A stretch of 41,644 bases of DNA, taken from positions 1 to 41,644 of the forward strand of contig JAJXXT010000154.1 in NCBI GenBank assembly GCA_021780935.1, given 5' to 3'. This DNA comes from Pseudomonadota bacterium. Lineage in GTDB: Bacteria; Pseudomonadota; Alphaproteobacteria; Acetobacterales; Acetobacteraceae. This document shows positions 25,402 to 34,647 of the stretch, piece after piece. Both the position numbers and the translations under genes were made by a program. The stretch's first letter is position 1; each line of letters opens with the position of its first letter. A model generated the notes under the pieces. The model worked only from the letters and a program-made list of their open reading frames with translations. It did not search any database and was not told where the DNA came from.

Positions 25402-27109
25402 CGGCGCATCGTTCCCCGACGACGCGGTTCTCGACGTCGCCGACCTCACCACATGTTTCGATTTCGGTCGCACGCGGCATCACGCGGTGGATGGCGTGGG
25501 TTTCACGCTGCGCCGGGGCCGGACGCTGTGTATCGTGGGCGAGAGCGGCAGCGGCAAGAGCATGACGGCGCGCTCTATCCTGCGCATCGTGCCGCGGCCG
25601 GGGCGCATCGAGCGTGGCAGCATCCGCTACATGCCGGACGGGCCGCAGGGGGCGGTGACCGATCTCGCGACGCTGCCACCCAAGGGGCGCGCCATCCGGG
25701 CCATCCGCGGGCGCGACATCGCGATGATCTTCCAGGAACCCATGACGTCGCTGAGCCCCATCCACCGCATCGGCTGGCAGATCGCTGAGGGGATGGTCGC
25801 GCATGGGCTGGCCGACCGGCGCACCGCCATGGCCCGCGCGGTGGAGTTGTTGCGCGAGGTCGAGATCCCTTCGCCGCAGACCGCCATTCGCCGCTATCCG
25901 TTCGAGTTCAGCGGCGGCATGCGCCAGCGCGCGATGATTGCCATGGCGCTCGCCTGTCGCCCGCGCATCCTGATCGCGGATGAACCGACCACGGCGCTCG
26001 ACGTCACCACCCAGGCCGAAATTCTGCGTCTGCTGCGCCGCCTGCAGGAGGAATATGGCCTAGCGGTGATGTTCATCACCCACGACATGGGCGTGGTGGC
26101 GCAGATCGCGGACGACGTGGTGGTGATGTATCGTGGCGAGATTGTCGAGCGTGCCGATGTGCGCTCGCTGTTCGCCACCCCTCGGCATGAGTACACGCAA
26201 CGGCTGCTCGAGGCGGCCCGCAAGCTTGGGATGGCGGCGACGCCGCCGGCTCGCCCATCGCTGGCCGGCGCGGCCGCGGTGCTGAAGGTTCGCGACCTCT
26301 CCGTGGTCTATCCCGCGGAGCGGCGCATGTTCCGCGCCGCGGACCCCGATGTGCACGCGGTACGCAGCGTGAGCCTGGATCTCGTCGCGGGCGAAACACT
26401 CGGCATCGTGGGCGAATCCGGCTCCGGCAAGACCACGCTTGGCAACGCGCTGATCCGTATCGTCGAGCCCAGCGGTGGGAAGGTGGAATATATCGGCCGG
26501 GACGGCGTGGCGCGCGATCTTGCGAAGGCGGATCGGGCGGGGCTGCGCGCGGCGCGGCGGGACATGCGCATGGTGTTCCAGGATCCGTTCGCGTCGCTCA
26601 ATCCGCGCATGACGGTGCGCCAGATTATCGGCGAGCCGCTGCTGGTGCATGGCGTGATGCAGGGTCAGGCGCTGGCCCGGCGAGTGGCGGATCTGCTGGA
26701 TATGGTCGGATTGCCGGCCGAGGCCGCCCAACGCTACCCGCACGCGTTCTCCGGCGGCCAGCGCCAGCGCATCGTCATCGCCCGCGCGCTCGCGCTGGAC
26801 CCGAAGGTGATCATCGCGGACGAGCCGACCTCGGCGCTCGATGTCACCTTGCGGCTGCAGATTCTCGATCTGTTGCTGAAGTTGCAGCGTGAGCTTGCGC
26901 TGAGCTTCGTCTTCATCAGCCATGACCTGGGCGTGATCCGCTATATCTGCGATCGAATCGCGGTGATGCTGCGCGGCGAGATCGTCGAGACCGGCCCCGC
27001 GGAAACGATCTGCGGCGCGCCGACGCACCCCTACACGCAGGCGCTGCTTGCCGCCGTTCCGGAGGCGGACCCGATGCGGCGGAATCTGCTGGCACCGGTG
27101 GCGCGGTAG
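25394..27109 (+). CDS. Fused double ABC ATPase, DppD-DppF-like
   Basis: The 571-residue protein contains two complete nucleotide-binding domains in one chain, replacing the separate DppD and DppF subunits. Domain 1 has Walker A GESGSGKS at 49-56, QEPMTSLSP, signature SGGMRQR near 174 and Walker [13 protein letters not shown]. Domain 2 has Walker A GESGSGKT near 340, [12 protein letters not shown], signature SGGQRQR and [11 protein letters not shown], and it ends with the [16 protein letters not shown] segment. The usual cysteine-containing C-terminal tails of DppD and DppF are reduced. The ATG overlaps the upstream permease by eight bases. It is the last gene of the importer operon and converges with the molybdenum hydroxylase gene. 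Confidence 0.93.
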   Translation: MSDGASFPDDAVLDVADLTTCFDFGRTRHHAVDGVGFTLRRGRTLCIVGESGSGKSMTARSILRIVPRPGRIERGSIRYMPDGPQGAVTDLATLPPKGRAIRAIRGRDIAMIFQEPMTSLSPIHRIGWQIAEGMVAHGLADRRTAMARAVELLREVEIPSPQTAIRRYPFEFSGGMRQRAMIAMALACRPRILIADEPTTALDVTTQAEILRLLRRLQEEYGLAVMFITHDMGVVAQIADDVVVMYRGEIVERADVRSLFATPRHEYTQRLLEAARKLGMAATPPARPSLAGAAAVLKVRDLSVVYPAERRMFRAADPDVHAVRSVSLDLVAGETLGIVGESGSGKTTLGNALIRIVEPSGGKVEYIGRDGVARDLAKADRAGLRAARRDMRMVFQDPFASLNPRMTVRQIIGEPLLVHGVMQGQALARRVADLLDMVGLPAEAAQRYPHAFSGGQRQRIVIARALALDPKVIIADEPTSALDVTLRLQILDLLLKLQRELALSFVFISHDLGVIRYICDRIAVMLRGEIVETGPAETICGAPTHPYTQALLAAVPEADPMRRNLLAPVAR

Positions 27110-27235
27110 AGCGGATCGTAACCCAGCCCCCACGGCACCAGCGGTAGATCGGTCAACACGGCGGCGCAGCGGATCATCACGACGCGCGAGCGCCTGCGCC
27201 TTGGCCCAGAGGGGAGTGATCCCGGGTATTGGATA

Positions 27236-29326
27236 TCATTCCGCCTCGATCGCGGCGCGGATGCGTTCCGCGGTCAGCGGCATGCGCCGCACGCGCACGC
27301 CCAGCGCGTGGGCAAGCGCGTTGCCGAGCGCGCCGGCGAGCGGGCCGGCCACCGCCTCACCGGCACCGAGCGATGGATCATCCGAATCCGAAACGATCTC
27401 CACCCGTATCTCGGGCGTATCGGAAAACCGCATCATCGGGTAATCGTTCCAGGACGCGACGGTGGGGCCGTCCGCGTTCCAATGCAGCGATTCCAGCAGG
27501 GTCCAGCTCGCCGCCTGGATCACGCCGCCCTCGATCTGGTTGGCAACGCCATCGCGGTCCACGACGGCGCCGCAATCCACCGCGACAAAGGCGCGCAGCA
27601 GGCGCAGCCGCTCCGCCACCTCCACCTCGACCACCACCGCGCAGAAGGCGCCGAGATTCTTGTAGCGCGCATAGCCGATGCCGCGCCCGAGACCCTCGCC
27701 GCCTGGTGCCGCGGGCTGCCATCGGGCCAGGCGCGCCGCCGTCTCGATCACACGCCGCGCGCGCGCGTCATGCCCCAGATGCGCGAGGCGGAACGCGACG
27801 GGGTCGGCACCCGCGCGTTGCGCGAGCTCGTCCATCGTCTGCTCGATGGCGAAGACGTTGCAATGCCCGCCGAGCGAGCGCAGGGCGGAGCTGCGCCACG
27901 GCCCCTGCGGCAGGCGATGATGCACGATGCGCCGCGCCCCCACGGTATAGCCCGGCACCGCGTTGCGCTCGCCCGCGCCGCTCGGCAGGGGCGCGTGGCC
28001 GGGTGGGCTTAGCGGCGTGGGATCGGCCAGGAAGCGGGCGGAAAGCAGGCTGCTGCCCGTGTCGGCGACGGGGCGGGCGAGGTGCGGCGTGCTCCACACC
28101 TCCGTCGTCCAGGCGGTGATGCGCCCGTCGGCGCCGAGGCTTGCCGCGATGCGGGTTTTCATCGCCGCACCCGCGGGGCTCGCGGTGAAGTCCTCGGCGC
28201 GGCTCCAGGTGCACATCACCGGTGCGTCAAGCCCGCGCGCCAGCAGTGCCGCGTCGAGTGCCACATCGTCGGCGCCGTTATGGCCGTAGCAGCCGGAGCC
28301 CTGGGCGTGGATTACGTGCACTGTTGCGATATCGACACGAAGCACGCGCGCGAGCTGGCGGCGCAGCGGATAGACGCCCTGGCTGTGCGTCCAGACGGTG
28401 AGCCCGGAAGCGGTCCAGTGCGCGATGGCGCAACACGGCCCGATGGAGGCATGCGCGATGAAGGGGCGGGCGTAGAGACGTTGCAATGTCGGTGCGGCCG
28501 CGGCCCCGGGCTCGTCGATCAGCACGCGGGTGTCGGCTTCGGCGCTGTCCATCCAGTCGTGCCACTCGCTTTCGGCCGGGTGCTGCATGGGCTGCCAGGT
28601 GGCGCGTGCCGTCGCGGCGGCGGCGCGGGCCTGGTCATCACGCCGCGCCACCACGCCGAGGAAGGCCCCGTCGCGCACCACGCGCACCACGCCGGGCAGC
28701 GTCGCGAGCGGTGTCAGGTCCGCTTGCCGCAGCGTGGCGGCGACGTCCGTGGCGCGGATGACGCGGCCGTACAGCATGCCGGGCGGGCGCATGTCCTGGA
28801 TGAACGCCGCACCGCGCAGCTTGGCGCCGAGGTCGAGGCGTCGCGGTGGCGCGGCGAACGTGCCGCCGCGTTCAACCGGTGCCGGCAGGTCGGCCGCCGA
28901 AACCGCGAGGTTCACCGCCGTTCGCAGCTCCCCATAGGTCAGCGTCCGGTTGTGTCCCGGACTGCGGAAAACGCCATCCTCCACGACCATGCTGTCTGGC
29001 GCGACACCGAGCGCCTGCGCCGCCGCATCGCAAAACAAGCGGCGCACCAGGGCGGTCGCGCGCCGCATCGCGGCACCGCCGACCTCCACCGAGAGGCTGC
29101 CGGAGGTCATCCCCTCGTCCGGGCCGAGCGCGGTGTCGCCACCGCTGACGCGTACCTGCTCCACCCGCACCCCAAGCTCGCGCGCCGCGATCGCGGCGAT
29201 GGCGGTATAGATGCCTTGGCCGATTTCCACCTTACCGGTTCGGATCGAGATCGTACCATCCTTCTCGATGCCGACCCAGCGGTCGAGCATCGGGTTGGCG
29301 GCGAGGGAGGCGGGCAGGGTGGTCAT
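27236..29326 (-). CDS. Molybdenum hydroxylase large subunit
   Basis: The 696-residue protein is the molybdopterin-binding subunit of a xanthine dehydrogenase-family enzyme of the two-subunit type (isoquinoline 1-oxidoreductase or nicotinate dehydrogenase-like). Conserved text includes GKVEIGQGIYTAIAAIAARELGV near the N-terminus, RLDLGAKLRGAAFIQDMRPPGMLYG, QGSGCYGHNGADDVALDAALLA (about residue 350), and the late GAGEAVAGPLAGALGNAL, whose glutamate is the catalytic base position. It lacks a signal peptide. It is slightly short for the family but complete at both ends. The ATG overlaps the stop of the Fe-S subunit (ATGA). The substrate is probably a nitrogen heterocycle or aldehyde and cannot be told from sequence. 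No FAD subunit or cytochrome gene adjoins it. Confidence 0.9.
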   Translation of the reverse strand: MTTLPASLAANPMLDRWVGIEKDGTISIRTGKVEIGQGIYTAIAAIAARELGVRVEQVRVSGGDTALGPDEGMTSGSLSVEVGGAAMRRATALVRRLFCDAAAQALGVAPDSMVVEDGVFRSPGHNRTLTYGELRTAVNLAVSAADLPAPVERGGTFAAPPRRLDLGAKLRGAAFIQDMRPPGMLYGRVIRATDVAATLRQADLTPLATLPGVVRVVRDGAFLGVVARRDDQARAAAATARATWQPMQHPAESEWHDWMDSAEADTRVLIDEPGAAAAPTLQRLYARPFIAHASIGPCCAIAHWTASGLTVWTHSQGVYPLRRQLARVLRVDIATVHVIHAQGSGCYGHNGADDVALDAALLARGLDAPVMCTWSRAEDFTASPAGAAMKTRIAASLGADGRITAWTTEVWSTPHLARPVADTGSSLLSARFLADPTPLSPPGHAPLPSGAGERNAVPGYTVGARRIVHHRLPQGPWRSSALRSLGGHCNVFAIEQTMDELAQRAGADPVAFRLAHLGHDARARRVIETAARLARWQPAAPGGEGLGRGIGYARYKNLGAFCAVVVEVEVAERLRLLRAFVAVDCGAVVDRDGVANQIEGGVIQAASWTLLESLHWNADGPTVASWNDYPMMRFSDTPEIRVEIVSDSDDPSLGAGEAVAGPLAGALGNALAHALGVRVRRMPLTAERIRAAIEAE

Positions 29327-29787
29327 GCCGCGGCCAGCAGCCGGTCGAGCGCGCGCAGCACCCGTGGCTGGGTGCCGCAGCGGCAGATATGGTGCTCGTC
29401 GAGAAACGCCAGCATGGCCGCGCGCGTGGGCCGCGGTGTGCGCGCGAGCAGCGCCGCGATAGTAACAATGAGGCCGTTGGTGCAATAGCCGCACTGTGCC
29501 GCCTGCTCGTCGAGAAAGGCATCGCGCACCGCATCGAAGCGCCCGGACTCGATGGTTTCCACCGCATGCCCGGCGGCGGCCCGGAGCGGTGTCTGGCAGG
29601 ATTGCACCGGCTGTCCGTCGAGCAGCACGGTGCAGGCACCGCATTGGCCCTCCGAGCAGCCCGCCCGCGTGCCGAGCAGCGCCAGGTCGGTGCGCAGCAC
29701 GTCAAGCAGTGGCAGGCCGTCTGGCGCCACCACGATGTGGCGTTGGCCGTTCACCCGCAGCTCGCATCCCGTCGCCGCCTCAGCCAT
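29323..29787 (-). CDS. Molybdenum hydroxylase [2Fe-2S] subunit
   Basis: The 154-residue electron-transfer subunit carries two [2Fe-2S] clusters. The plant-ferredoxin-type cluster uses C44, C49, C52 (CSEGQCGAC) and C64. The second cluster, in the helical domain, uses C99 and C102 (CGYC) with C135 and C137 (CRC). It matches the small subunits of the CoxS/IorA/NdhS group. It passes electrons from the molybdenum centre in the large subunit, whose gene overlaps its stop. The ATG at 29787 gives a normal N-terminus (MAEAATGCELRVNG); the frame continues upstream without similarity. Confidence 0.93.
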   Translation of the reverse strand: MAEAATGCELRVNGQRHIVVAPDGLPLLDVLRTDLALLGTRAGCSEGQCGACTVLLDGQPVQSCQTPLRAAAGHAVETIESGRFDAVRDAFLDEQAAQCGYCTNGLIVTIAALLARTPRPTRAAMLAFLDEHHICRCGTQPRVLRALDRLLAAA

Positions 29788-29967
29788 GTCCGCCGCTCCA
29801 TGCCTGTCATGCCGTTGCGCGGAAATAGGCAGGCGGGCGGCGCGGCGGAAGCCGGTAAGGCGCAATTTTTGCTTGCCGTCGGTTCCAAGCTCGGAGAGAA
29901 AGAGGTTTCGGGCGAGCGGCAGGGTGATCGGAACCCCGTCGAGGAAACAGGGGTGAGCTGAAGCGGC
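29788..29967. other. Divergent gap, hydroxylase and iminopeptidase genes
   Basis: This 180-base region must hold promoters for both the molybdenum hydroxylase operon and the iminopeptidase-importer operon. A small AT-rich patch (CAATTTTTGCTTG, around 29860-29873) is the likeliest promoter core. AAACAGGGGTGAG lies upstream of the iminopeptidase ATG. The 20-bp motif seen at the sugar-acid locus is not present here. Confidence 0.35.
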
Positions 29968-30897
29968 ATGACCACCGATATCCGGGTGATCGAGGATTAT
30001 GCGGCGTTTGGCGACTATCGCACCTGGTATCGCGTTACCGCCGATCTCTCGGCCGCGGCGGCGCCCGTGGTGGTGCTGCATGGCGGGCCTGGCTGCACGC
30101 ATGACTACGTGGACAGCTTTAAGGGTCTGAGCGCAGGCGGGGGCCCGGGCGCGGGCGGCCGGGCCGTCATCCACTACGACCAGATCGGCAACGGGCGCTC
30201 CACCCACCGCCGCGACGCGCCGGCGGAGTTCTGGCGGGTGGAGCTGTTCCTGGCGGAGCTGGATAACCTGCTCGCCCATCTCGGCATTGCCGGGCGCTAT
30301 CATCTGCTCGGCCAGTCCTGGGGTGGCATGCTGGGCGCCGAGCACGCGGTGCGCCGGCCGGCGGGGCTGGTCTCGCTGGTGCTCGCGGACTCACCGGCCT
30401 CGATGGACACCTGGGTGGCGGAGGCGAACCGCCTGCGCGCCGCCCTGCCGCCCGAGGTGCAGGCCACGCTGCTCGCGCACGAAGCCGCCGGGACCACGGA
30501 GGCAGCCGAATATCAGCAGGCGGTGCGCGTGTTCTACGACCGCCACCTCTGCCGCGTGCCATGGCCGGCGGAGGTGCAGCGAACGTTCGACGCCATGGCC
30601 GAGGACCCGACCGTCTATGGCACCATGAACGGGCCGAGCGAGTTCCACGTCATCGGCAGCCTCCGCCATTGGAGCATCGTCGAGCGCCTGCCCGCGATCG
30701 CGGTGCCGACCTTGCTGATTTCCGGCCGCCACGACGAGGCGACGGAAGCCTGCGTTCGCCCCTTCGCCGAGAAAATCCCCGATGTGAGCTGGGAAATTTT
30801 CGAAAACTCCAGCCACATGCCGCATGTCGAGGAAACCGAGCGGTGCCTTGCCGTCGTCGGTGCCTTCCTCGCCCGTCACGACGCGAGGCCCGCCTGA
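29968..30897 (+). CDS. Proline iminopeptidase-like alpha/beta hydrolase
   Basis: The 309-residue protein belongs to peptidase family S33 and its alpha/beta-hydrolase relatives, which release N-terminal proline or hydrolyse small amides. Visible features are the oxyanion-hole segment HGGPGC (38-43), YDQIGNGRS, the nucleophile elbow GQSWGG with S117, acid D256 in SGRHDEAT, and the base H283 in SSHMPHVEE. It has no signal peptide, so it is cytoplasmic. It lies 62 bases before a peptide-type binding protein and its full importer. Uptake followed by cleavage of an imported peptide or amide is the natural model, although the true substrate may be non-peptidic. Confidence 0.88.
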   Translation: MTTDIRVIEDYAAFGDYRTWYRVTADLSAAAAPVVVLHGGPGCTHDYVDSFKGLSAGGGPGAGGRAVIHYDQIGNGRSTHRRDAPAEFWRVELFLAELDNLLAHLGIAGRYHLLGQSWGGMLGAEHAVRRPAGLVSLVLADSPASMDTWVAEANRLRAALPPEVQATLLAHEAAGTTEAAEYQQAVRVFYDRHLCRVPWPAEVQRTFDAMAEDPTVYGTMNGPSEFHVIGSLRHWSIVERLPAIAVPTLLISGRHDEATEACVRPFAEKIPDVSWEIFENSSHMPHVEETERCLAVVGAFLARHDARPA

Positions 30898-30959
30898 TGG
30901 TGCGCGGCGTCGGCGTTCAGCCAAACAGTCAGACAACCAGCCAGCGGAGGATCAGTCTC

Positions 30960-32618
30960 ATGCGACGTTCGAGGATGTGGATGGCGGCGGGCTTCGCCGG
31001 CGTTCTGGCGGCGATGCCCGCGGCGCAGGCCGCGCCGACCGGCGGCCATTATGGCGGCACGCTCAAGCTGGTTGCCGCCGCGGCCGAGGGCACGATCGAC
31101 CCCGGCGTGAACTACACGCTGAAATACTGGCAGCTTTTCCCGATGATCTATGACGGGCTGGTGACCTTCCAGAAGGCGGGTGGCAAGGCCGCGTTCAACA
31201 TCGTCCCCGACCTCGCGACCGCGATCCCGACGCCGACCGATGGCGGCAAGACCTATGTTTTCCACGTTCGCAAGGGCATCAAATTCTCCAACGGCAAGGA
31301 GGTGATGCCCTCGGATATCGCCTATACCTTCACCCGCCTGTTCAAGGTGCTGAACCCCAATGTCGGCACCTGGTACAACGTCATCGAGGGCGGCGATGCC
31401 TGCGTGAAGACGCCCAAGACCTGCAAGCTCACCGGCGTGGTTGCCGATGACAAGGCGGGCACCGTCACCTTCCATCTCGTGCATGCGGATAGCGAGTTTC
31501 TCGACCAGCTTGCGGTGCCGTTCGGCTCCATCGTCCCCGCCGGCACGCCGGAGAAGGACATGGGCACGACGCCCATCCCCGGCACCGGCGCCTACATGAT
31601 CAAGAGCTATGACCCCAACAAGGGCATGGTCATGGTGCGCAACCCCTATTTCAAGCAGTGGGACGCCAAGGCGCAGCCCTGGGGCTATCCGAACGAAATC
31701 ACCTACACCTTCGGCCCGACGGCGACGGCGCAGGTCACGGCGGTGGAGAACGGCCAGTATGACTGGATGTTCGAAACCATTCCCGGTGACCGTCTGAACG
31801 AGGTCGCAACGAAATATGCCCACCAGGTGCATGTCAGCCCGCTGCTGGCTTACTGGTATCTGGAAATGAACGTGAACATGAAGCCGTTCTCCAACCTCGA
31901 TGCGCGGCTGGCGGTCAACTATGCGCTCGACCGCGCGGCCCTGGTGAAGCTCTATGGCGGCCCGGTGCTGGCGACACCCTCGTGCCAGATCCTGCCGCCC
32001 GGCATCGGCGGTTACGAACCGTCCTGCATCTTCACCAAAAACCCGGGCACCCAGTGGTCGGCCCCGGACATGGCGAAGGCCAAGGCGCTGATGGCCAAGT
32101 CCGGCATGATCGGCCAGAAGGTGACCATCATCACCCAGACCGTGGACCCCTATCGCGCGATCGGTGTCTATCTGCAGAGCCTGCTCAACCAGCTCGGCTT
32201 CAAGGCCTCGGTGAAGTCGATCTCGCCGAATATTGAGTTCACCTATCTGCAGAACACCAAGAACAAGGTGCAGATCGGCGTCACCGACTGGTACCAGGAC
32301 TATCCCGCGCCGTCGGACTTCCTCAACGTGCTTTATTCCTGCGCCAACTTCCACCCGGGCTCCGACACCTCGATCAACATGCCCGGCTTCTGCAACCACT
32401 CCATCGACGCACTGATGCAGAAGGCCATGACCACGTCGCTCACCAGCATTCCGGCGGCGAACAAGATCTGGGCGGAGGTCGATCGCAAGATCACGGCGCT
32501 GTCGCCCACGGCGACGATGTTCAACCCGAAGCACGTGGATTTCACCAGCAAGCGTCTGGGGAATTTCGTGTTCAGCGGCCAGGTGCAGTTCCAGCCGCAA
32601 CTCGCCTGGGTGAAGTAG
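30960..32618 (+). CDS. ABC importer substrate-binding protein, family 5
   Basis: The 552-residue periplasmic binding protein has a Sec signal (MRRSRMWMAAGFAGVLAAMPAAQA). The mature part shows the family-5 pattern: YGGTLKL, TYVFHVRKGIKFSNGKEVMPSD, GTGAYMIKSYDPNKGM, and LDARLAVNYALDRAALV. At least six cysteines in the mature part fall in nearby pairs (CVKTPKTC, CQILPPGIGGYEPSC, CANFHPG...GFC), which suggests disulfides in the periplasm. AGCGGAGGATC precedes the ATG. It is distinct in sequence from the binding protein at 21370, so the two importers should have different ligands. The peptidase upstream favours peptides. Confidence 0.91.
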   Translation: MRRSRMWMAAGFAGVLAAMPAAQAAPTGGHYGGTLKLVAAAAEGTIDPGVNYTLKYWQLFPMIYDGLVTFQKAGGKAAFNIVPDLATAIPTPTDGGKTYVFHVRKGIKFSNGKEVMPSDIAYTFTRLFKVLNPNVGTWYNVIEGGDACVKTPKTCKLTGVVADDKAGTVTFHLVHADSEFLDQLAVPFGSIVPAGTPEKDMGTTPIPGTGAYMIKSYDPNKGMVMVRNPYFKQWDAKAQPWGYPNEITYTFGPTATAQVTAVENGQYDWMFETIPGDRLNEVATKYAHQVHVSPLLAYWYLEMNVNMKPFSNLDARLAVNYALDRAALVKLYGGPVLATPSCQILPPGIGGYEPSCIFTKNPGTQWSAPDMAKAKALMAKSGMIGQKVTIITQTVDPYRAIGVYLQSLLNQLGFKASVKSISPNIEFTYLQNTKNKVQIGVTDWYQDYPAPSDFLNVLYSCANFHPGSDTSINMPGFCNHSIDALMQKAMTTSLTSIPAANKIWAEVDRKITALSPTATMFNPKHVDFTSKRLGNFVFSGQVQFQPQLAWVK

Positions 32619-32626
32619 CGCGGGGC

Positions 32627-33676
32627 GTGTCCTCAACGGAGCGGGCCGAGGCGCCGGCGGCGGGGTGGGACGAACCCGCCCTGCCGGCGGACCCGGCGCT
32701 GGGCTACTGGCGCGCCGCCTTTGGCAAACTGCGGCGCGATATCTCGGCGGTGGTCTGCTTCGCGGTGCTGCTGCTGGTGGTGCTCGCCTGCGCCGCGGCG
32801 CCGCTCTATGCGCGATACGTGCTGCACGCCGACCCGTTCGTCTCCAACATCGACGGCACCACGCTGCTGCATGGCAGGAAGGTGGCGGTGCTGCAGCAGG
32901 CGACCAACGGGCTTGGCCTGGGGCTCACGCCCATCGGGCCGCTCTGGCGCTTCGGCCCCTATGCGCTGGGGGCGGACAGCCAGGGGCGCGACGTTGCCGC
33001 GCGCCTGCTCTATGGCGGGCAGAACTCGCTGCTGATCGGCGGTGTCGCGACCCTCATCTGCCTGGTGCTGGCGGCGGCAACCGGCATCGTCGCGGGCTTC
33101 GCGGGCGGGCTGGTGGACCGGGTGATTTCCATCTTCCTCGACGTGCTCTGGGCATTTCCGATCTACCTGCTGGCGATCTCGCTCTCCATCGTGCTCATCA
33201 ACCAGAGCCTGCATATCGGGCCGTTCACCATCGGCGGCAGTTCGCTCGTGGTGCCGATGCTGATCATTGGCATGGTCTATGTCCCCTATGTCGCGCGCCC
33301 CGTGCGTGGCCAAGTGCTGGCGCTGCGCCAGAGTGAATACGTGCTCGCGGCGGAGGGGTATGGCGCCTCGCCGGCACGTATCCTGTGGCGGGAAATCTTC
33401 CCCAACATCTTTTCCACCCTCGTCGTGTTCGCGCCGCTGATGATGGCGCTGAACATCCTGACCGAGGCGGCGCTGTCGTTTCTGTCCATCGGCGTGCAGC
33501 CGCCGGCGGCGAGCTGGGGCACCATCATCCACGACGGCGACGGGCTGATCTACACCCGGCCCTGGGTGGCCATCGCGCCCGGGCTTGCCATCGTGGTCAC
33601 GGTGCTGGCGCTGAACATCCTCGGCGATTCGTTGCGTGATGCGCTCGACCCGCGCGCCAAGGTACGGATGGGCTGA
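32627..33676 (+). CDS. ABC importer permease, DppC/OppC-like
   Basis: The 349-residue permease has a proline/alanine-rich cytoplasmic start, a first helix (ISAVVCFAVLLLVVLACAAAPLYA), a periplasmic insert of about 70 residues, and then the DppC core. The core has LGADSQGRDVAARLLYGGQNSLLIG, the coupling loop YVLAAEGYGASPARILWREIFPN, and the ending AALSFLSIGVQPP and LNILGDSLRDALDPR. The start is GTG at 32627, eight bases after the binding-protein stop. Gene order is C-type permease before B-type, the reverse of the first importer in this window. Confidence 0.9.
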   Translation: MSSTERAEAPAAGWDEPALPADPALGYWRAAFGKLRRDISAVVCFAVLLLVVLACAAAPLYARYVLHADPFVSNIDGTTLLHGRKVAVLQQATNGLGLGLTPIGPLWRFGPYALGADSQGRDVAARLLYGGQNSLLIGGVATLICLVLAAATGIVAGFAGGLVDRVISIFLDVLWAFPIYLLAISLSIVLINQSLHIGPFTIGGSSLVVPMLIIGMVYVPYVARPVRGQVLALRQSEYVLAAEGYGASPARILWREIFPNIFSTLVVFAPLMMALNILTEAALSFLSIGVQPPAASWGTIIHDGDGLIYTRPWVAIAPGLAIVVTVLALNILGDSLRDALDPRAKVRMG

Positions 33677-34647
33677 TGGTCAGCACCGTTCTGCGCCGGC
33701 TGCTGCACATGCTGTTCGTCATGGTGGGGATCAGCGCGCTGGTGTTCCTCATCTTTTTCGCCACCCCAGGCGCGGACCCCGCGGCGCGCATCGCCGGGCG
33801 TAACGCGACCCCGGCCACGCTCGCGGCGGTGCGCCACGAATATGGGCTCGATCGGCCGTTGCCGGTGCAATACGTGCTGATGATGGACCATCTGTTCGTC
33901 ACGCAAACCCTCACCTCCTTCGTCAACCGCGGCGAGAAGATCGTGCCGGAGATCGTGGACGCGGCCCCGGTCACGCTCTCGCTCGTGTTCGGCGCCGGCG
34001 TGGTGTGGGTGGTGTTCGGCGTGCTGGTGGGGCTGCTCGCCGCGGCGTTCAAGGACACGGTCATCGATCGCGCGCTGATGGTGGTCAGCCTCATCGGCAT
34101 TTCCATGCCGGTGTTCTGGCTGGGCGAGGTGGTCAACCTGTTCACGCAGAGCCGGCTGCACGGCACCTGGCTGTTTTCCTGGGTGCCGGCGCTCGGTTAT
34201 GTACCGCTGACGCAACATCCCTGGGGCTGGTTCAAGGCGCTGTTGCTGCCCTGGATCACGCTCGCCGTGCTCTATATCGGCATCTATGGCCGCGTCCTGC
34301 GCGCCAGCCTCATCGAGGCGCTGCAGGAGGATTACGTGCGCACCGCGCGCGCCAAGGGCCTTTCCGCCAGCGCGGTGCTGATACGTCACGCGCTGCGCTG
34401 TTCGATGATCAGCTTCGTGACGCTGTTCGGGCTCGATTTCGGTGCCCTGGTCGGCGGTGGCGCGCTGTTGACGGAGGTGGTGTTCGGCCTGCAGGGGGTC
34501 GGCGCGCTCACCTATCATGCGCTTGAGGATCTCGACCTGCCGATGATCATGGCGACGGTGATCTACGCCTCGTTCTTCGTCGTGCTGTCGAACGCCGTGG
34601 TGGACATTCTCTATGCCGTCTTCGACCCTCGTGTCCGCGCCCGCTGA
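33676..34647 (+). CDS. ABC importer permease, DppB/OppB-like
   Basis: The 323-residue permease begins VLRRLLHMLFVMVGISALVFLIFFATPGADP, typical for DppB. It continues with EYGLDRPLPVQY, about six membrane segments and the ATPase-docking loop YVRTARAKGLSASAVLIRHALR, ending in [12 protein letters not shown]. The ATG shares one base with the previous stop (TGATG), and its last 35 bases overlap the start of the next ATPase gene, so the operon is translationally coupled throughout. Confidence 0.91.
   Translation: MVSTVLRRLLHMLFVMVGISALVFLIFFATPGADPAARIAGRNATPATLAAVRHEYGLDRPLPVQYVLMMDHLFVTQTLTSFVNRGEKIVPEIVDAAPVTLSLVFGAGVVWVVFGVLVGLLAAAFKDTVIDRALMVVSLIGISMPVFWLGEVVNLFTQSRLHGTWLFSWVPALGYVPLTQHPWGWFKALLLPWITLAVLYIGIYGRVLRASLIEALQEDYVRTARAKGLSASAVLIRHALRCSMISFVTLFGLDFGALVGGGALLTEVVFGLQGVGALTYHALEDLDLPMIMATVIYASFFVVLSNAVVDILYAVFDPRVRAR

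Noticed and set aside
27110..27235. A small gene or bidirectional terminator between the importer ATPase and hydroxylase genes
   Set aside because: No frame gives a convincing peptide, and I could not find a stem-loop followed by a T-run by eye.
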